A program made the position numbers and the translations under genes. The notes under the pieces were generated by a model, which saw only the letters and a program-made list of their open reading frames with translations, did not search any database and was not told where the DNA came from. A DNA stretch of 64,000 nt from Clostridia bacterium (GTDB taxonomy: Bacteria; Bacillota_A; Clostridia; Christensenellales; Aristaeellaceae), in contig JAFWQM010000145.1 in the NCBI GenBank assembly GCA_017509065.1, forward strand, positions 1 through 64,000, written 5' to 3'. This document shows, in pieces, positions 1 to 9,194 of this stretch. Every line of letters starts with the position of its first letter. Position 1 is the first letter of the stretch.

Positions 1-2
1 GC

Positions 3-932
3 AGCGCCAATAAACTCATGATCGGCTTTTCCGGAGGCGGTGTTTCCGTGGATGAGCACACTGCAGCAAGGCCCCAGCGCGTGGGCGGTCAGGGTGAGAT
101 GTTCTACTCCGACGATGTGCGGTTCGGAGACATTATTCTCCGAGTGGGAACCTTCGGGCAGTCAAAAAAGAATCCCTTCCGGGACTGGAACGTGCTGTTT
201 GTGACTTACGCCACCGGGGACTTTCACTGCGGAACCGGAGATTTTCCCTATACAGACCTGGATGGGAAGCCCGCTGTGCTGCATCACCACGGCTATACAA
301 ATTTCCAGCTGTTGCTGAAAAAGATCAAGGAACTGGTTCCAAATCCGGAACAGATCCTGGTGACCGGGTTTTCTGCGGGAGCCTTCGCAACATCCCTGCT
401 GACCGACGCAGTCGCCGCAGCGTTCCCGAAGTGTCGGGATATGACCGCTTGTGTGGACAGCGCCATGATGCATTACGACTGGCAGCGGGTGGCCCGGGAG
501 GTCTGGAAAGCGCCGGAGGAAATCGCGGCGCGCCTCACCGGAGACGAGATCGTCTCCGACAGTCTGCTTGCACTTCATAAGAATCACCCCGAGATCAAGA
601 TCATGTACTGCTGCTCTGTGCGGGATGCTGCGCTGACGCAGATGGAAATGTATCTGGAGGATGGACGCTGGATCCCTGACAAGGCGGCGGGAGTGAGCTT
701 CCAGCGGAAGCTGAAAGAGATGCTGCAGCTTTTACAAAATGAGATCCCGGATTTGAGCACATTTCTTTTTGATACCCCAGACAAAAACAGCAAGGACGCC
801 GACCTGACTGTTCACTGCCTTTGCGGTTCCAACGCCGCCTTCACCACCGTGGTGAACGGGGTGAGCTGCGCCGACTGGATGATGCGCGGCGTCAGCGGTG
901 AGGTGCTGAAGCTGGGCCTTGAATTGCTTTGA
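3..932 (+). CDS. Pectin acetylesterase-like hydrolase, 5' end cut by window
   Basis: The frame is open through base 3 with no stop, so the true start lies upstream; the first ATG, at 18, sits inside the fold. The visible start (NKLMIGFSGGG) matches the N-terminal oxyanion-hole strand of the pectinacetylesterase/Notum family, so probably only a few tens of residues are missing. The nucleophile-elbow motif GFSAGA lies about one third in, and a late DLTVHC segment is a candidate for the catalytic His. Family members are serine carboxylesterases removing acetyl groups, for example from pectin. No signal peptide can be judged because the N-terminus is absent. It is followed after 14 bases by a second esterase and then glycosidases, which fits de-esterification of a decorated plant substrate. 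The family is fairly certain; the substrate is not. Confidence 0.7.
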   Translation, partial: SANKLMIGFSGGGVSVDEHTAARPQRVGGQGEMFYSDDVRFGDIILRVGTFGQSKKNPFRDWNVLFVTYATGDFHCGTGDFPYTDLDGKPAVLHHHGYTNFQLLLKKIKELVPNPEQILVTGFSAGAFATSLLTDAVAAAFPKCRDMTACVDSAMMHYDWQRVAREVWKAPEEIAARLTGDEIVSDSLLALHKNHPEIKIMYCCSVRDAALTQMEMYLEDGRWIPDKAAGVSFQRKLKEMLQLLQNEIPDLSTFLFDTPDKNSKDADLTVHCLCGSNAAFTTVVNGVSCADWMMRGVSGEVLKLGLELL

Positions 933-946
933 AGGGAGATCGCAGC

Positions 947-1981
947 ATGAAGACACAGGAAATCATTTTGCATGAAAACAGGAATGTTACGCTGACCGCC
1001 TATATCCAGGAAGCGGAGGGTGAGTTTGGCTTTTCCAAGCGGCCTGCCATGCTGGTCATCCCCGGCGGAGGTTATGCCATGTGTTCTGACCGTGAAGCCG
1101 ATCCCGTGGCAATGGCGTATCTGAAAGCGGGATACCAGGCCTTCGTTCTGCGCTATACCTGCACACCCAAAGGAAAATGGCCTTTGCCGCTGGAGGATTA
1201 TGAGCAGGCGATGGCACTCATTGAGGAGCGTGCGGATGAGTGGCATTTGGACAAGGCAAGGATCGCAGTGGTCGGGTTCTCAGCCGGTGGTCACCTGGCG
1301 GCCTGCGCCGCTACGGTAGCAGAGCATAAGCCTTCCGCAGCTGTTCTGGTCTATCCCGCCATTCTCAAGGACATCTGTGATATGTGCCAGCCGGGGATGC
1401 CCTATCCCAATGAGCATGTCACAGCTCAGACCTGCCCTTGCTTCCTTGTTGCGGCCCGCGACGACCGCACGGTGGATATTTCCAACACGCTCCGCATGGA
1501 GCTGGCGCTGGCAGAAAAGGGTGTTGCTTTTGAAAGCCATATCTATTCCTACGGCGGGCACGGCTTTTCCACCGGCGAGGATTGGATCAATACCAATTCC
1601 GTATGCCCGCGCCTGCCCCGCTGGGTGCCGGACAGCATTGAGTGGCTGGGTGAGGTCATGGGAAAACTCACACGCAGCGGATTCACCGAACCGATAAGCG
1701 CCGGCTCCATGAACGGCAATTTTGCACCGGTGCTCAGTGTGGACTGTACGCTCTCTCATCTGCGCAGGCAAAGTGAAGAAGCGAAGACCATTCTCGCTCC
1801 GATGTATGCGGCCATCGAGGCTGTTGCCAAAGCCCGGCAATTCTCGGCAGAGGGACTCATGGCGGCCGTGGGCAACAACACCGCCCGCGAAATCATGGAG
1901 ATGGTGCAGATCCCTGCGGAAACGATCACCGAGATCGACAAAGCGCTGCATCAGATGATCAACGAATTGGAGGATAAATGA
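947..1981 (+). CDS. BD-FAE-type alpha/beta hydrolase (esterase)
   Basis: A 344-residue alpha/beta hydrolase. The oxyanion-hole motif PGGGY is near residue 35, the nucleophile elbow GFSAGGH has Ser112, and an ARDDRTV segment (Asp) and GGHGF (His) complete a likely triad. This resembles the bifunctional feruloyl/acetyl-xylan esterase (BD-FAE) group of acetyl or acyl esterases. I chose ATG 947 because GGGAG stands just upstream; an in-frame TTG at 929 would overlap the previous gene. About 100 C-terminal residues, beyond the usual fold, are helix-rich and of unknown role. There is no signal peptide, so it is probably cytoplasmic. The stop overlaps the next start (ATGA), so it is translationally coupled to the GH3 gene. 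Confidence 0.75.
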   Translation: MKTQEIILHENRNVTLTAYIQEAEGEFGFSKRPAMLVIPGGGYAMCSDREADPVAMAYLKAGYQAFVLRYTCTPKGKWPLPLEDYEQAMALIEERADEWHLDKARIAVVGFSAGGHLAACAATVAEHKPSAAVLVYPAILKDICDMCQPGMPYPNEHVTAQTCPCFLVAARDDRTVDISNTLRMELALAEKGVAFESHIYSYGGHGFSTGEDWINTNSVCPRLPRWVPDSIEWLGEVMGKLTRSGFTEPISAGSMNGNFAPVLSVDCTLSHLRRQSEEAKTILAPMYAAIEAVAKARQFSAEGLMAAVGNNTAREIMEMVQIPAETITEIDKALHQMINELEDK

Positions 1982-4425
1982 ATATGATCAGAATCGATTC
2001 TCCTGAAGTACAGGCGTTTGAAAAAGAACATCTGGCCGCGCTTCGCTCCCTTGCGCCGGAGTGCATGGTGCTGTTGAAAAAGAATGGAGATTTTCCGCTT
2101 TCTGTACCTTGTAAGGTTGCGCTGTATGGGGCCGGCGCAAGAGAAACCATCAAAGGCGGCACCGGCAGCGGTGATGTGAATGTGCGGCATTATGTCAGCG
2201 TTGAAGAAGGGTTGGAGAATGCAGGCTTCACCGTTACCACCAAGCCCTGGATGGAAGGATATAAAGCCGCACGGGAAGCGGTGATTCAGGGCTTCTACGA
2301 AGGCATTGCCAAAGAAGCAAAAGAACTCGGGAAATCCGTTTTTCTTGTCGGCATGGGACGTACGCCCGCTGAACCTCAGTATGACCTTCCGATCGAGGGA
2401 GAAGGAGATGTCTGCATTTACGTCCTTTCCCGCAACTCTGGAGAAGGCGCTGATCGTCCCGGCAATGAGGGCGATTATCTGCTGACGGCGGATGAAAAAA
2501 GGGATATCCTGCGCTGCGTCAAACAGTACAGAAAATTCATGCTGGTGCTGAACGTAGGCGGTCCGGTGGATATTTCGCCCGTGCTGGATCAGGTGGAAAA
2601 TGTGCTGCTTTTGGGCCAGCTGGGCAGCGTGACCGGCGATGCCTTTGCGGACGTGCTGCTGGGCAAGGCCAATCCCTCCGGCAAGCTCACCGCAACCTGG
2701 GCCAAAGCTGACGATATCATGGCGATCGGAGACTTTGCGGAGCGGGATGATACACGGTATAAGGAAGGGGTCTTCGTCGGATACCGCTATTATGACGCAG
2801 CGGGTACCCAGCTCATCTCTCCCTTCGGTTACGGCCTGAGCTATACGGAATTTGAAACAGCGTGTAAGGGCTTTTCTGCGGAAAATGGGATCATATCCAT
2901 CGAAGCAGAAGTCAGGAACACCGGGAACTTCCCCGGAAAAGAGAGCGTACAGCTTTACTGTTCCGCACCGAACGGAAAACTCGTCAAGCCACTTCGGGAG
3001 CTTGGCGCTTATGCCAAGACCCGTGAGCTTGCCCCCGGTGAGAGCGAAACGCTTGTGCTGGAACTGCCTTTGGAGAATATGGCAAGCTGGGATGCGGAAA
3101 ACGACTGCTGGCTGCTGGAGCAGGGCGAATATCTGTTCAGCATCGGCGATACAGCCGTCGGGGTCGTATCCCTGGACAGCGCGGTGACTTCCGCGACCCT
3201 CAGTCATTCCGGCGGAGAGGCGGACTTTGAAGACTGGCAGCCGCAGATTGCCCGCAAAGTTCCCGAAGGACTGCCCCATATTCAGGTTGCTGCCACTTCA
3301 CTGGGCCATATCGGTCATTATGACAGGGAGAAAGATTTCAGGGCACATATCGGTTTAGAAGATCTTTCTGATTTTTCGGTCAAGGAGCTGGCTACGATCT
3401 GTGCTGGTAAGCACTCTGACGCGGAGGGTATGGCGGCCATCATCGGCAATTCCGCCGCGCGTCTGGCTGGCGGAGCAGGCGAAACAGCTTCTGTTGTGGC
3501 CGAGAAGGGCTATGGCGCTATCGTCATGGCGGACGGACCTGCGGGGCTGCGCCTTGCCACCAAGTATATCGAGACGGAGGATGGACAGGAAGGTATGGAC
3601 TCGGATGCCTTCAACAGCATCCTCAATATTCTTCCTCCCGAGATCCAGCAGCTGATCCACATGAAGCTGCAGCAGAACGAGGAAAAGGCAAAATCCAACA
3701 CGGTTTTATATCATTATGCTTCCGCGATTCCCATCGGTACGGCATTGGCCCAGGCATGGAACCCGGCTGTTGTGGAGGCCTGCGGCGATCTGGTCGGCGA
3801 AGAGATGGAGCTTTTCGGGGCCAATGTCTGGCTGGCTCCCGCCCTGAACATCCAACGCAGCCCTCTTTGCGGCCGGAACTTTGAATACTATTCGGAGGAT
3901 CCTCTGATTTCCGGCAAAACCGCGGCGGCGATGACCCGAGGCGTACAGAAGCACGGGAAGTGCGCTGTCACCATCAAGCACTTTGCCTGCAACAATCAGG
4001 AGACCAACCGCTTTGGCTCCAACAGCGTCGTATCTCAGCGCGCCCTGCGCGAAATCTATCTTAAAGGCTTTGAAATCTGCGTGAAAGAAGCCGCTCCCAA
4101 AGCGCTGATGACCTCCTACAATCTGCTTAACGGCACCCATACCGCAAACCGCGGCGATCTGATCAGCACAGTGCTGCGTAAAGAGTGGGGCTTTGAGGGA
4201 ATCGTTATGACGGACTGGGGCACCACGAACGATAAGTTCAACCTGGGTGTTTACGGTGCTTCCAGCCCTGCGCTCTGCATCAAAGCCGGAAACGATCTGA
4301 TGATGTCCGGATCGAAAGAAGATGTGGAGGGGATTCTGACTGGTTTAAAGGACGGAATAATTTCCCACGCCGAACTGGAAGCCTGCGCCGGGAGGATCCT
4401 GGCACTTTCAAAGGAGCTAAGCTGA
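1978..4425 (+). CDS. GH3 beta-glucosidase-type hydrolase with permuted domain order
   Basis: An 815-residue family 3 glycoside hydrolase with domains in reversed order. The (alpha/beta)6 domain usually found at the C-terminus comes first (roughly residues 20-285). A fibronectin-III-like domain follows (PFGYGLSYTEFE near 282, then to about 400). The TIM barrel usually found at the N-terminus comes last (roughly 450-815). The barrel carries DGPAGLR, the KHFACNNQE segment and the nucleophile motif MTDWG with Asp746. This order is known from some ruminal beta-glucosidases (Ruminococcus, Butyrivibrio type). The family hydrolyses beta-glucosides, sometimes beta-xylosides. There is no signal peptide. 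The start overlaps the esterase stop, and the stop overlaps the GH78 start (TGATG). The exact sugar specificity is unknown. Confidence 0.88.
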   Translation: MNMIRIDSPEVQAFEKEHLAALRSLAPECMVLLKKNGDFPLSVPCKVALYGAGARETIKGGTGSGDVNVRHYVSVEEGLENAGFTVTTKPWMEGYKAAREAVIQGFYEGIAKEAKELGKSVFLVGMGRTPAEPQYDLPIEGEGDVCIYVLSRNSGEGADRPGNEGDYLLTADEKRDILRCVKQYRKFMLVLNVGGPVDISPVLDQVENVLLLGQLGSVTGDAFADVLLGKANPSGKLTATWAKADDIMAIGDFAERDDTRYKEGVFVGYRYYDAAGTQLISPFGYGLSYTEFETACKGFSAENGIISIEAEVRNTGNFPGKESVQLYCSAPNGKLVKPLRELGAYAKTRELAPGESETLVLELPLENMASWDAENDCWLLEQGEYLFSIGDTAVGVVSLDSAVTSATLSHSGGEADFEDWQPQIARKVPEGLPHIQVAATSLGHIGHYDREKDFRAHIGLEDLSDFSVKELATICAGKHSDAEGMAAIIGNSAARLAGGAGETASVVAEKGYGAIVMADGPAGLRLATKYIETEDGQEGMDSDAFNSILNILPPEIQQLIHMKLQQNEEKAKSNTVLYHYASAIPIGTALAQAWNPAVVEACGDLVGEEMELFGANVWLAPALNIQRSPLCGRNFEYYSEDPLISGKTAAAMTRGVQKHGKCAVTIKHFACNNQETNRFGSNSVVSQRALREIYLKGFEICVKEAAPKALMTSYNLLNGTHTANRGDLISTVLRKEWGFEGIVMTDWGTTNDKFNLGVYGASSPALCIKAGNDLMMSGSKEDVEGILTGLKDGIISHAELEACAGRILALSKELS

Positions 4426-6761
4426 TGACGAAGTGGATCTGTCACCCGGAGGATCATAAAGACAATCATTTGGTGCCGGTTTTCAGACGGAGATTTGACC
4501 TGCATCAGAAGGTTCAAAAAGCAGTTTTAAGGCTTTCGGCCCATGGTGTATATGAAGCGCAAGTCAATGACAGAAGCGTGACGGAAAACCGCTTTATGCC
4601 GGGTCTGACGAGCTACTATTACCGCATCCAGATGCAGGAATATGACGTTACCGATCTCTTGAGGGAGGGCAGCAACGAGCTGTGCGTGACCGTGGGCGAC
4701 GGATGGTGGCGCTGGAACAATAACTTTGGCTATACATTGGCACTCTGGGGCGAGCTGAGACTCCTTTATGCCGATGGCAGCGAAGAGACACTCTCCACGG
4801 ATGAAAGCTGGGAAGCCGGCCTCGGCCCCGTCGTGAGGACGGATCTGCAAAAGGGCGAGGATTATGACGCCCGAATTCAGCCCCACGGCTGGCAAAAATC
4901 CATCTTCTGTGTCGAGCATATTGAGGGTGAACTGATCGAAAACCAGAGCGTTCCCGTGCGGGAAAAGGAGCGCTTTCCGGGCAAGCCCATGCGTGACGCC
5001 ACGGGGCAGCTCGTCATCGACTTCGGACAAAACCTTGCAGGATATGTTCATATGACGCTTCGCAATACGAAGCTTGGTCAGGTTATCCACCTGAAACATG
5101 GCGAAGGACTGGACAAGGAAGGAAAATTCTCCACCGCCAACTGCGATGGCGGAAGGGCAGAATTTCAGGAGATCACCTATATCTGCAAAGGCGCAGAGGT
5201 CGAGGAGTACACGCCGCATTTTGCCGTGTTCGGCTTCCGGTACGCGCTTGTTGAGGGAATCGAACCGGATAGTGCGGACTTTGAGGCGGTCGCTGTCTAC
5301 TCTGATATGGAGAATACAGGCAACTTCCGCTGCTCCAGTCCTCTGGTCAATAAGCTGGTGGAAAATGCCCGCTGGAGCCAGAAGGGTAATTTCCTGGACG
5401 TACCGGTGGATTGCCCCACCCGCGAGCGCAACGCCTGGACCGGAGACGCCATGATCTACTGCCGTACGGCAGCATACCTCATGGATGTGCGGCAGTTTTT
5501 CAAGAAGTGGCTGGTTGATCAGACCATTGAGCAGTACGCCTCCGGCAAGGTGGGTATCACCTTCCCGTCCACCTCCAGCGTCCACAATCCGGAAGAGCTG
5601 AAGGCGGTACAGAAAACGAACCCAGCCATGGCCCTGGCCGGGCCCACCGGTGAAGGCAACATCGGCGAGGACAGTGTGGGCTGGGGCGACAGCGCCGTGT
5701 GGATTCCGTATCAGATGTATCTGATGTATGGCGACAGAGTCTTTCTGGAGGAGCACTACGACACTGCGAAGAAGTGGGTCGAGTTCTCCCTGCGCTGCAT
5801 GAAGGAACAAAATCCTCTGTATGCGGACAAGCCCTGGTATGCAAACGGCGACGGAAATTATATCTACGACACCCGCTTCCACTACGGTGAGTGGAATGAG
5901 CCGCTCCCTCCCGCACCGGAGGTCATTGAGCTTTTTGCAAAAGGCGGCACCGCAGCGGACTATGTGACCCATATGGCGAAGTACGGCAAGCCAGAAGTCG
6001 CCACCGCTTATACCAAGCGCAGTTGCGATAATCTCTCTCACATGGCACGCATCCTTGGCAAAACAGAGGACGCAGAGCATTATGCGGCGCTTTCTGAAAA
6101 GATAAAAAATGCTTATGACAAGTACCTCATCAGCGATGACGGGGAGATTCAAAAGGGACATCAGGCAGCGTATATCCGCGCCTTGGCGCTGGATATGGTC
6201 AGCGAAGCAAAGAAGCCGCTGGTGATTGCCCAGCTAAAAAAGGAGCTTGAAGCAGCAAACTACCACCTGAATACAGGCTTCCTCTCCACCGTCTATCTTT
6301 TGCCCACGCTCTGTGACGATGGGCTGGCGGATGAAGCGTTTCGTATCCTGGAACAGACCACTGCGCCTGGCTGGCTGCACCCGATCACCCTTGGCGCGAC
6401 GACGATGCTGGAAAACTGGGACGGCATGGACGTGTTTCGGGACAGCTTCAATCACTACAGCTTCGGCGCGGTGTGCCAGTTTCTCTTTGAGTATGTGGCA
6501 GGCATCCGCCCCCTCTTCGACGCACCGGGCTTCAAAGAGTTTGAGCTGCATCCTATCATCGGCGGCAGCCTTACCTGGGCGGAGGGCAGCTACAAGACCC
6601 AGTATGGAACAATCTGTTCCCGGTGGGAGCGCGACGAAAAGAGCTTTGTCTATACCTGTACGGTTCCGGACGGAACGACGGCCCATCTGACTCTGCCAGA
6701 CGGATGCACAAAGGCGCTGAGTGCCGGAAACTATCGCTTTGAAGGAGAACACCATGGATAA
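4425..6761 (+). CDS. GH78 alpha-L-rhamnosidase
   Basis: A 778-residue protein of the bacterial alpha-L-rhamnosidase family, which releases terminal L-rhamnose from plant glycosides and rhamnosylated oligosaccharides. The N-terminal beta domains include VIDFGQNLAGY and are followed by an (alpha/alpha)6 barrel. The conserved motif DCPTRERNAWTGD places Asp329, Glu334 and Asp341 with the same spacing as the catalytic-site acids of Bacillus RhaB. Glu663 in MLENWDG corresponds to the second catalytic Glu. It lacks a signal peptide and is probably intracellular. The one-base overlap with the GH3 stop and the 8-base overlap with GH94 show one transcript. The rhamnose released may feed the isomerase-kinase-aldolase block further down. 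Confidence 0.88.
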   Translation: MTKWICHPEDHKDNHLVPVFRRRFDLHQKVQKAVLRLSAHGVYEAQVNDRSVTENRFMPGLTSYYYRIQMQEYDVTDLLREGSNELCVTVGDGWWRWNNNFGYTLALWGELRLLYADGSEETLSTDESWEAGLGPVVRTDLQKGEDYDARIQPHGWQKSIFCVEHIEGELIENQSVPVREKERFPGKPMRDATGQLVIDFGQNLAGYVHMTLRNTKLGQVIHLKHGEGLDKEGKFSTANCDGGRAEFQEITYICKGAEVEEYTPHFAVFGFRYALVEGIEPDSADFEAVAVYSDMENTGNFRCSSPLVNKLVENARWSQKGNFLDVPVDCPTRERNAWTGDAMIYCRTAAYLMDVRQFFKKWLVDQTIEQYASGKVGITFPSTSSVHNPEELKAVQKTNPAMALAGPTGEGNIGEDSVGWGDSAVWIPYQMYLMYGDRVFLEEHYDTAKKWVEFSLRCMKEQNPLYADKPWYANGDGNYIYDTRFHYGEWNEPLPPAPEVIELFAKGGTAADYVTHMAKYGKPEVATAYTKRSCDNLSHMARILGKTEDAEHYAALSEKIKNAYDKYLISDDGEIQKGHQAAYIRALALDMVSEAKKPLVIAQLKKELEAANYHLNTGFLSTVYLLPTLCDDGLADEAFRILEQTTAPGWLHPITLGATTMLENWDGMDVFRDSFNHYSFGAVCQFLFEYVAGIRPLFDAPGFKEFELHPIIGGSLTWAEGSYKTQYGTICSRWERDEKSFVYTCTVPDGTTAHLTLPDGCTKALSAGNYRFEGEHHG

Positions 6762-9171
6762 GCTGCCTTATCAATTTGACGACGAACAGAGGATAATCCG
6801 ATTTAACCGTTTTGATCTGCCTGCGCCGTGGATCAATTATCTTTCAAATGGCAGGATGCACGCCTTTGTGTCTCAGGCGGGCGGCGGCATGGCCTGGTGG
6901 CTGTCGCCCATGATGTTCCGCCTGACCCGGTATCGGTTTTACAACATGCCCATTGACTCTCCGGGCTTTTATGTTTATCTCCGAATGGAAGACGGCACTG
7001 TGTGGTCTCCCACTTTTCGTCCGTGCGAAACCTCAGTGGATTCCCGGGGGGCCTGCCACACGCCGGGATCCTCCACCTTTACCGCGAAAAAGAACGGCCT
7101 GACCGCCACCTTGAAGCTCTTCATGGCGCAGGATTATGACACGCTGGTGTGGGATTTGAAGCTCATAAACGAAAGCAGCGAGGAAATCTCCTGCGACGTC
7201 TTTGCTTATGTGGAGCTCAGCCAGTACCTTGCGCGGGAGGAAAACATCCTCGGCTATTATCTCAAGTGGAACACCCGCGCGGTGTTTGACGAGGACTTGC
7301 AGGCTATCACCTATGCCTATACCGCCTGGATGCACCCGCGCAAGGACGAATCCCCGCTGGTGTACTTTGGCTCTGATGCAGGAATCGACTCCTTCTGCTG
7401 CAACCGGGACGTGTTCTGCGGCAATTACCGGGATGAGAGAAATCCAGTTGAAATCCAAAATGGGCACCTCTCCAACACCAATTTGCAGGGCGGCGAGCCC
7501 TGCGGCGCGCTGCATACGCACATCGGCCTGCAAGCAGGCGCGAACAAGCAAATTCACTTCTTCCTTGGCGTAACCGAGGGAGCACTGTCCGATTATGACA
7601 AGGCTGTTGCTGGCGCAAACGAGACGCTGACTGCTCTACGAAAAAACGGCGAGGCAGATCGGCAGTTTGCAAAGCTCCAACGCTGGTGGAGCGAGCATCT
7701 GGCTGTGTATCAATGCGATCTTCCCGACGCAGACGCCAAGCGGATGATCAACACATGGAATCCGCTGCAGAGTGTCCAGACCGCCCGTTATTCCCGATCC
7801 ATCAGCTCGGACGCCTCCGGCGTGCGCGGCATTGGGTTCCGGGATACGGCCCAGGACATGCTGGCCCAGGCATATCGCAAGCCGGAATGGGCCAGGGAGA
7901 TGCTGTGGTATCTGGCTTCTCAGCAGTTGGAGGACGGCCACGCGATTCATGCTGCCTGGCCGGAAGAAAAACGTCCGCCTCAGGATATTACCCGCTCGGA
8001 TGATCATATCTGGATGGTATATCTGGCCTACGCTATTGCTGCCGAAACCGGCGATCTTGACTTCCTGGATAAGGAAATCCCATTCCTCGGGACAGATCTT
8101 GTCACGCCTGTTGGTTCTGCCACGCTGTGGGAACATCTGCTTCGCGGTGTGGACTTTACCGAAAAGCACCTGGGCGCGCATAACTTGCCGCTGATTCTCT
8201 TTTCCGACTGGAACGACCATCTTGGCCCCTTTGGCCGAAAGGGCAAGGGCGAGAGCATTATGGTCTCTCAGCAGCATATCTACGCCCTGCGTCAGCTTTC
8301 CGAGCTGGCTGAAAAACGCGGTGAAAGTGCAGAGCCCTTCCGTCTTCTCATTGAGAAGCAGGAAAAGGCGCTGGAGCAATACGCCTGGGACGGAGAATGG
8401 TTCCTGCGCGGCATGGATGACGATGCTCAGCCCATTGGTACGCATACTCAGGAGCATGCCCGGATCTGGCTGAACGCTCAGAGCTGGATGGTGATTGCGG
8501 ACGCTTGCAAAGAGCATCAGGTCAATGCGATGGACAGCGCCGCACGGGAGCTGGACACCGGCATGGGCCTCCTGCTCAACACACCCGGTTATCCCGGCTG
8601 GCCCAGCAAAGAGGCGGCGATGGTCAATGGCCTGCCTGCGGGGTATTCTGAAAACGGCGGTGTTTTCTGTCAGGCCAACTGCTGGGCTATCATGGCGGAA
8701 GCTCTTTTGGGCCGTGGTGATCGTGCCTGGAAGTATTACAAACAGATCATGCCGAACGAAGTGATTCAGAAAGTCGGCGTGGAGCGTTATCATGCGGAAG
8801 CCTATGCCTACTGCTCCACTATGCTGGGTAAAGATAATGAAAAGTTCGGCTGGGGCTGCGTATCTCAGGTGACAGGCACCGCAGCCTGGATGGATGTTGT
8901 GGCGACTCAGTATCTGTTGGGTATCCGGCCCACGCTCAAAGGATTGCTGATCGACCCGTCGATCCCAGCCGAATGGGATCATTACACTGTAGATAGGCGC
9001 TACCGCGGCTGTACACTGAATATCCGGGTAAATAATCCGGATCACATAGAGCATGGTGTAAAGAAGATCACCTTGAATGAAAGAGCCGTTGATCTATCTC
9101 ATGGCGCTTACATCACAGAAACCATGCTTTCATCAGATCAGACAAATGACATTTGTGTTCTGATGGGCTGA
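6754..9171 (+). CDS. GH94 glycoside phosphorylase (cellobiose-phosphorylase family)
   Basis: An 805-residue phosphorylase of family GH94, which splits beta-glucosidic disaccharides or oligosaccharides with phosphate to give a sugar 1-phosphate. The FRDTAQD motif (Asp364) and SDWNDHLG (Trp486, Asp488) match the substrate-binding and general-acid motifs of cellobiose phosphorylase, almost at the same residue numbers as in the Cellvibrio enzyme. Start ATG 6754 is preceded by GAAGGAG at correct spacing and lies inside the 3' end of the rhamnosidase gene. It is cytoplasmic. GH94 covers cellobiose, cellodextrin, chitobiose, laminaribiose, cellobionate and beta-1,2-oligoglucan phosphorylases, and sequence reading alone does not tell which this is. 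Phosphorolysis would save ATP compared with hydrolysis. Confidence 0.85.
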   Translation: MDKLPYQFDDEQRIIRFNRFDLPAPWINYLSNGRMHAFVSQAGGGMAWWLSPMMFRLTRYRFYNMPIDSPGFYVYLRMEDGTVWSPTFRPCETSVDSRGACHTPGSSTFTAKKNGLTATLKLFMAQDYDTLVWDLKLINESSEEISCDVFAYVELSQYLAREENILGYYLKWNTRAVFDEDLQAITYAYTAWMHPRKDESPLVYFGSDAGIDSFCCNRDVFCGNYRDERNPVEIQNGHLSNTNLQGGEPCGALHTHIGLQAGANKQIHFFLGVTEGALSDYDKAVAGANETLTALRKNGEADRQFAKLQRWWSEHLAVYQCDLPDADAKRMINTWNPLQSVQTARYSRSISSDASGVRGIGFRDTAQDMLAQAYRKPEWAREMLWYLASQQLEDGHAIHAAWPEEKRPPQDITRSDDHIWMVYLAYAIAAETGDLDFLDKEIPFLGTDLVTPVGSATLWEHLLRGVDFTEKHLGAHNLPLILFSDWNDHLGPFGRKGKGESIMVSQQHIYALRQLSELAEKRGESAEPFRLLIEKQEKALEQYAWDGEWFLRGMDDDAQPIGTHTQEHARIWLNAQSWMVIADACKEHQVNAMDSAARELDTGMGLLLNTPGYPGWPSKEAAMVNGLPAGYSENGGVFCQANCWAIMAEALLGRGDRAWKYYKQIMPNEVIQKVGVERYHAEAYAYCSTMLGKDNEKFGWGCVSQVTGTAAWMDVVATQYLLGIRPTLKGLLIDPSIPAEWDHYTVDRRYRGCTLNIRVNNPDHIEHGVKKITLNERAVDLSHGAYITETMLSSDQTNDICVLMG

Positions 9172-9194
9172 GCAAGAGAGGGCGGTAACTTAAT

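Noticed and set aside
1951..9054. Several long open frames on the minus strand (for example 1951-3279, 4527-6161, 7636-9054)
   Set aside because: They lie fully opposite the GH3, GH78 and GH94 genes, have no recognisable motifs or ribosome sites and show the Gly/Ala/His/Arg bias typical of antisense shadows of G+C-rich codons.
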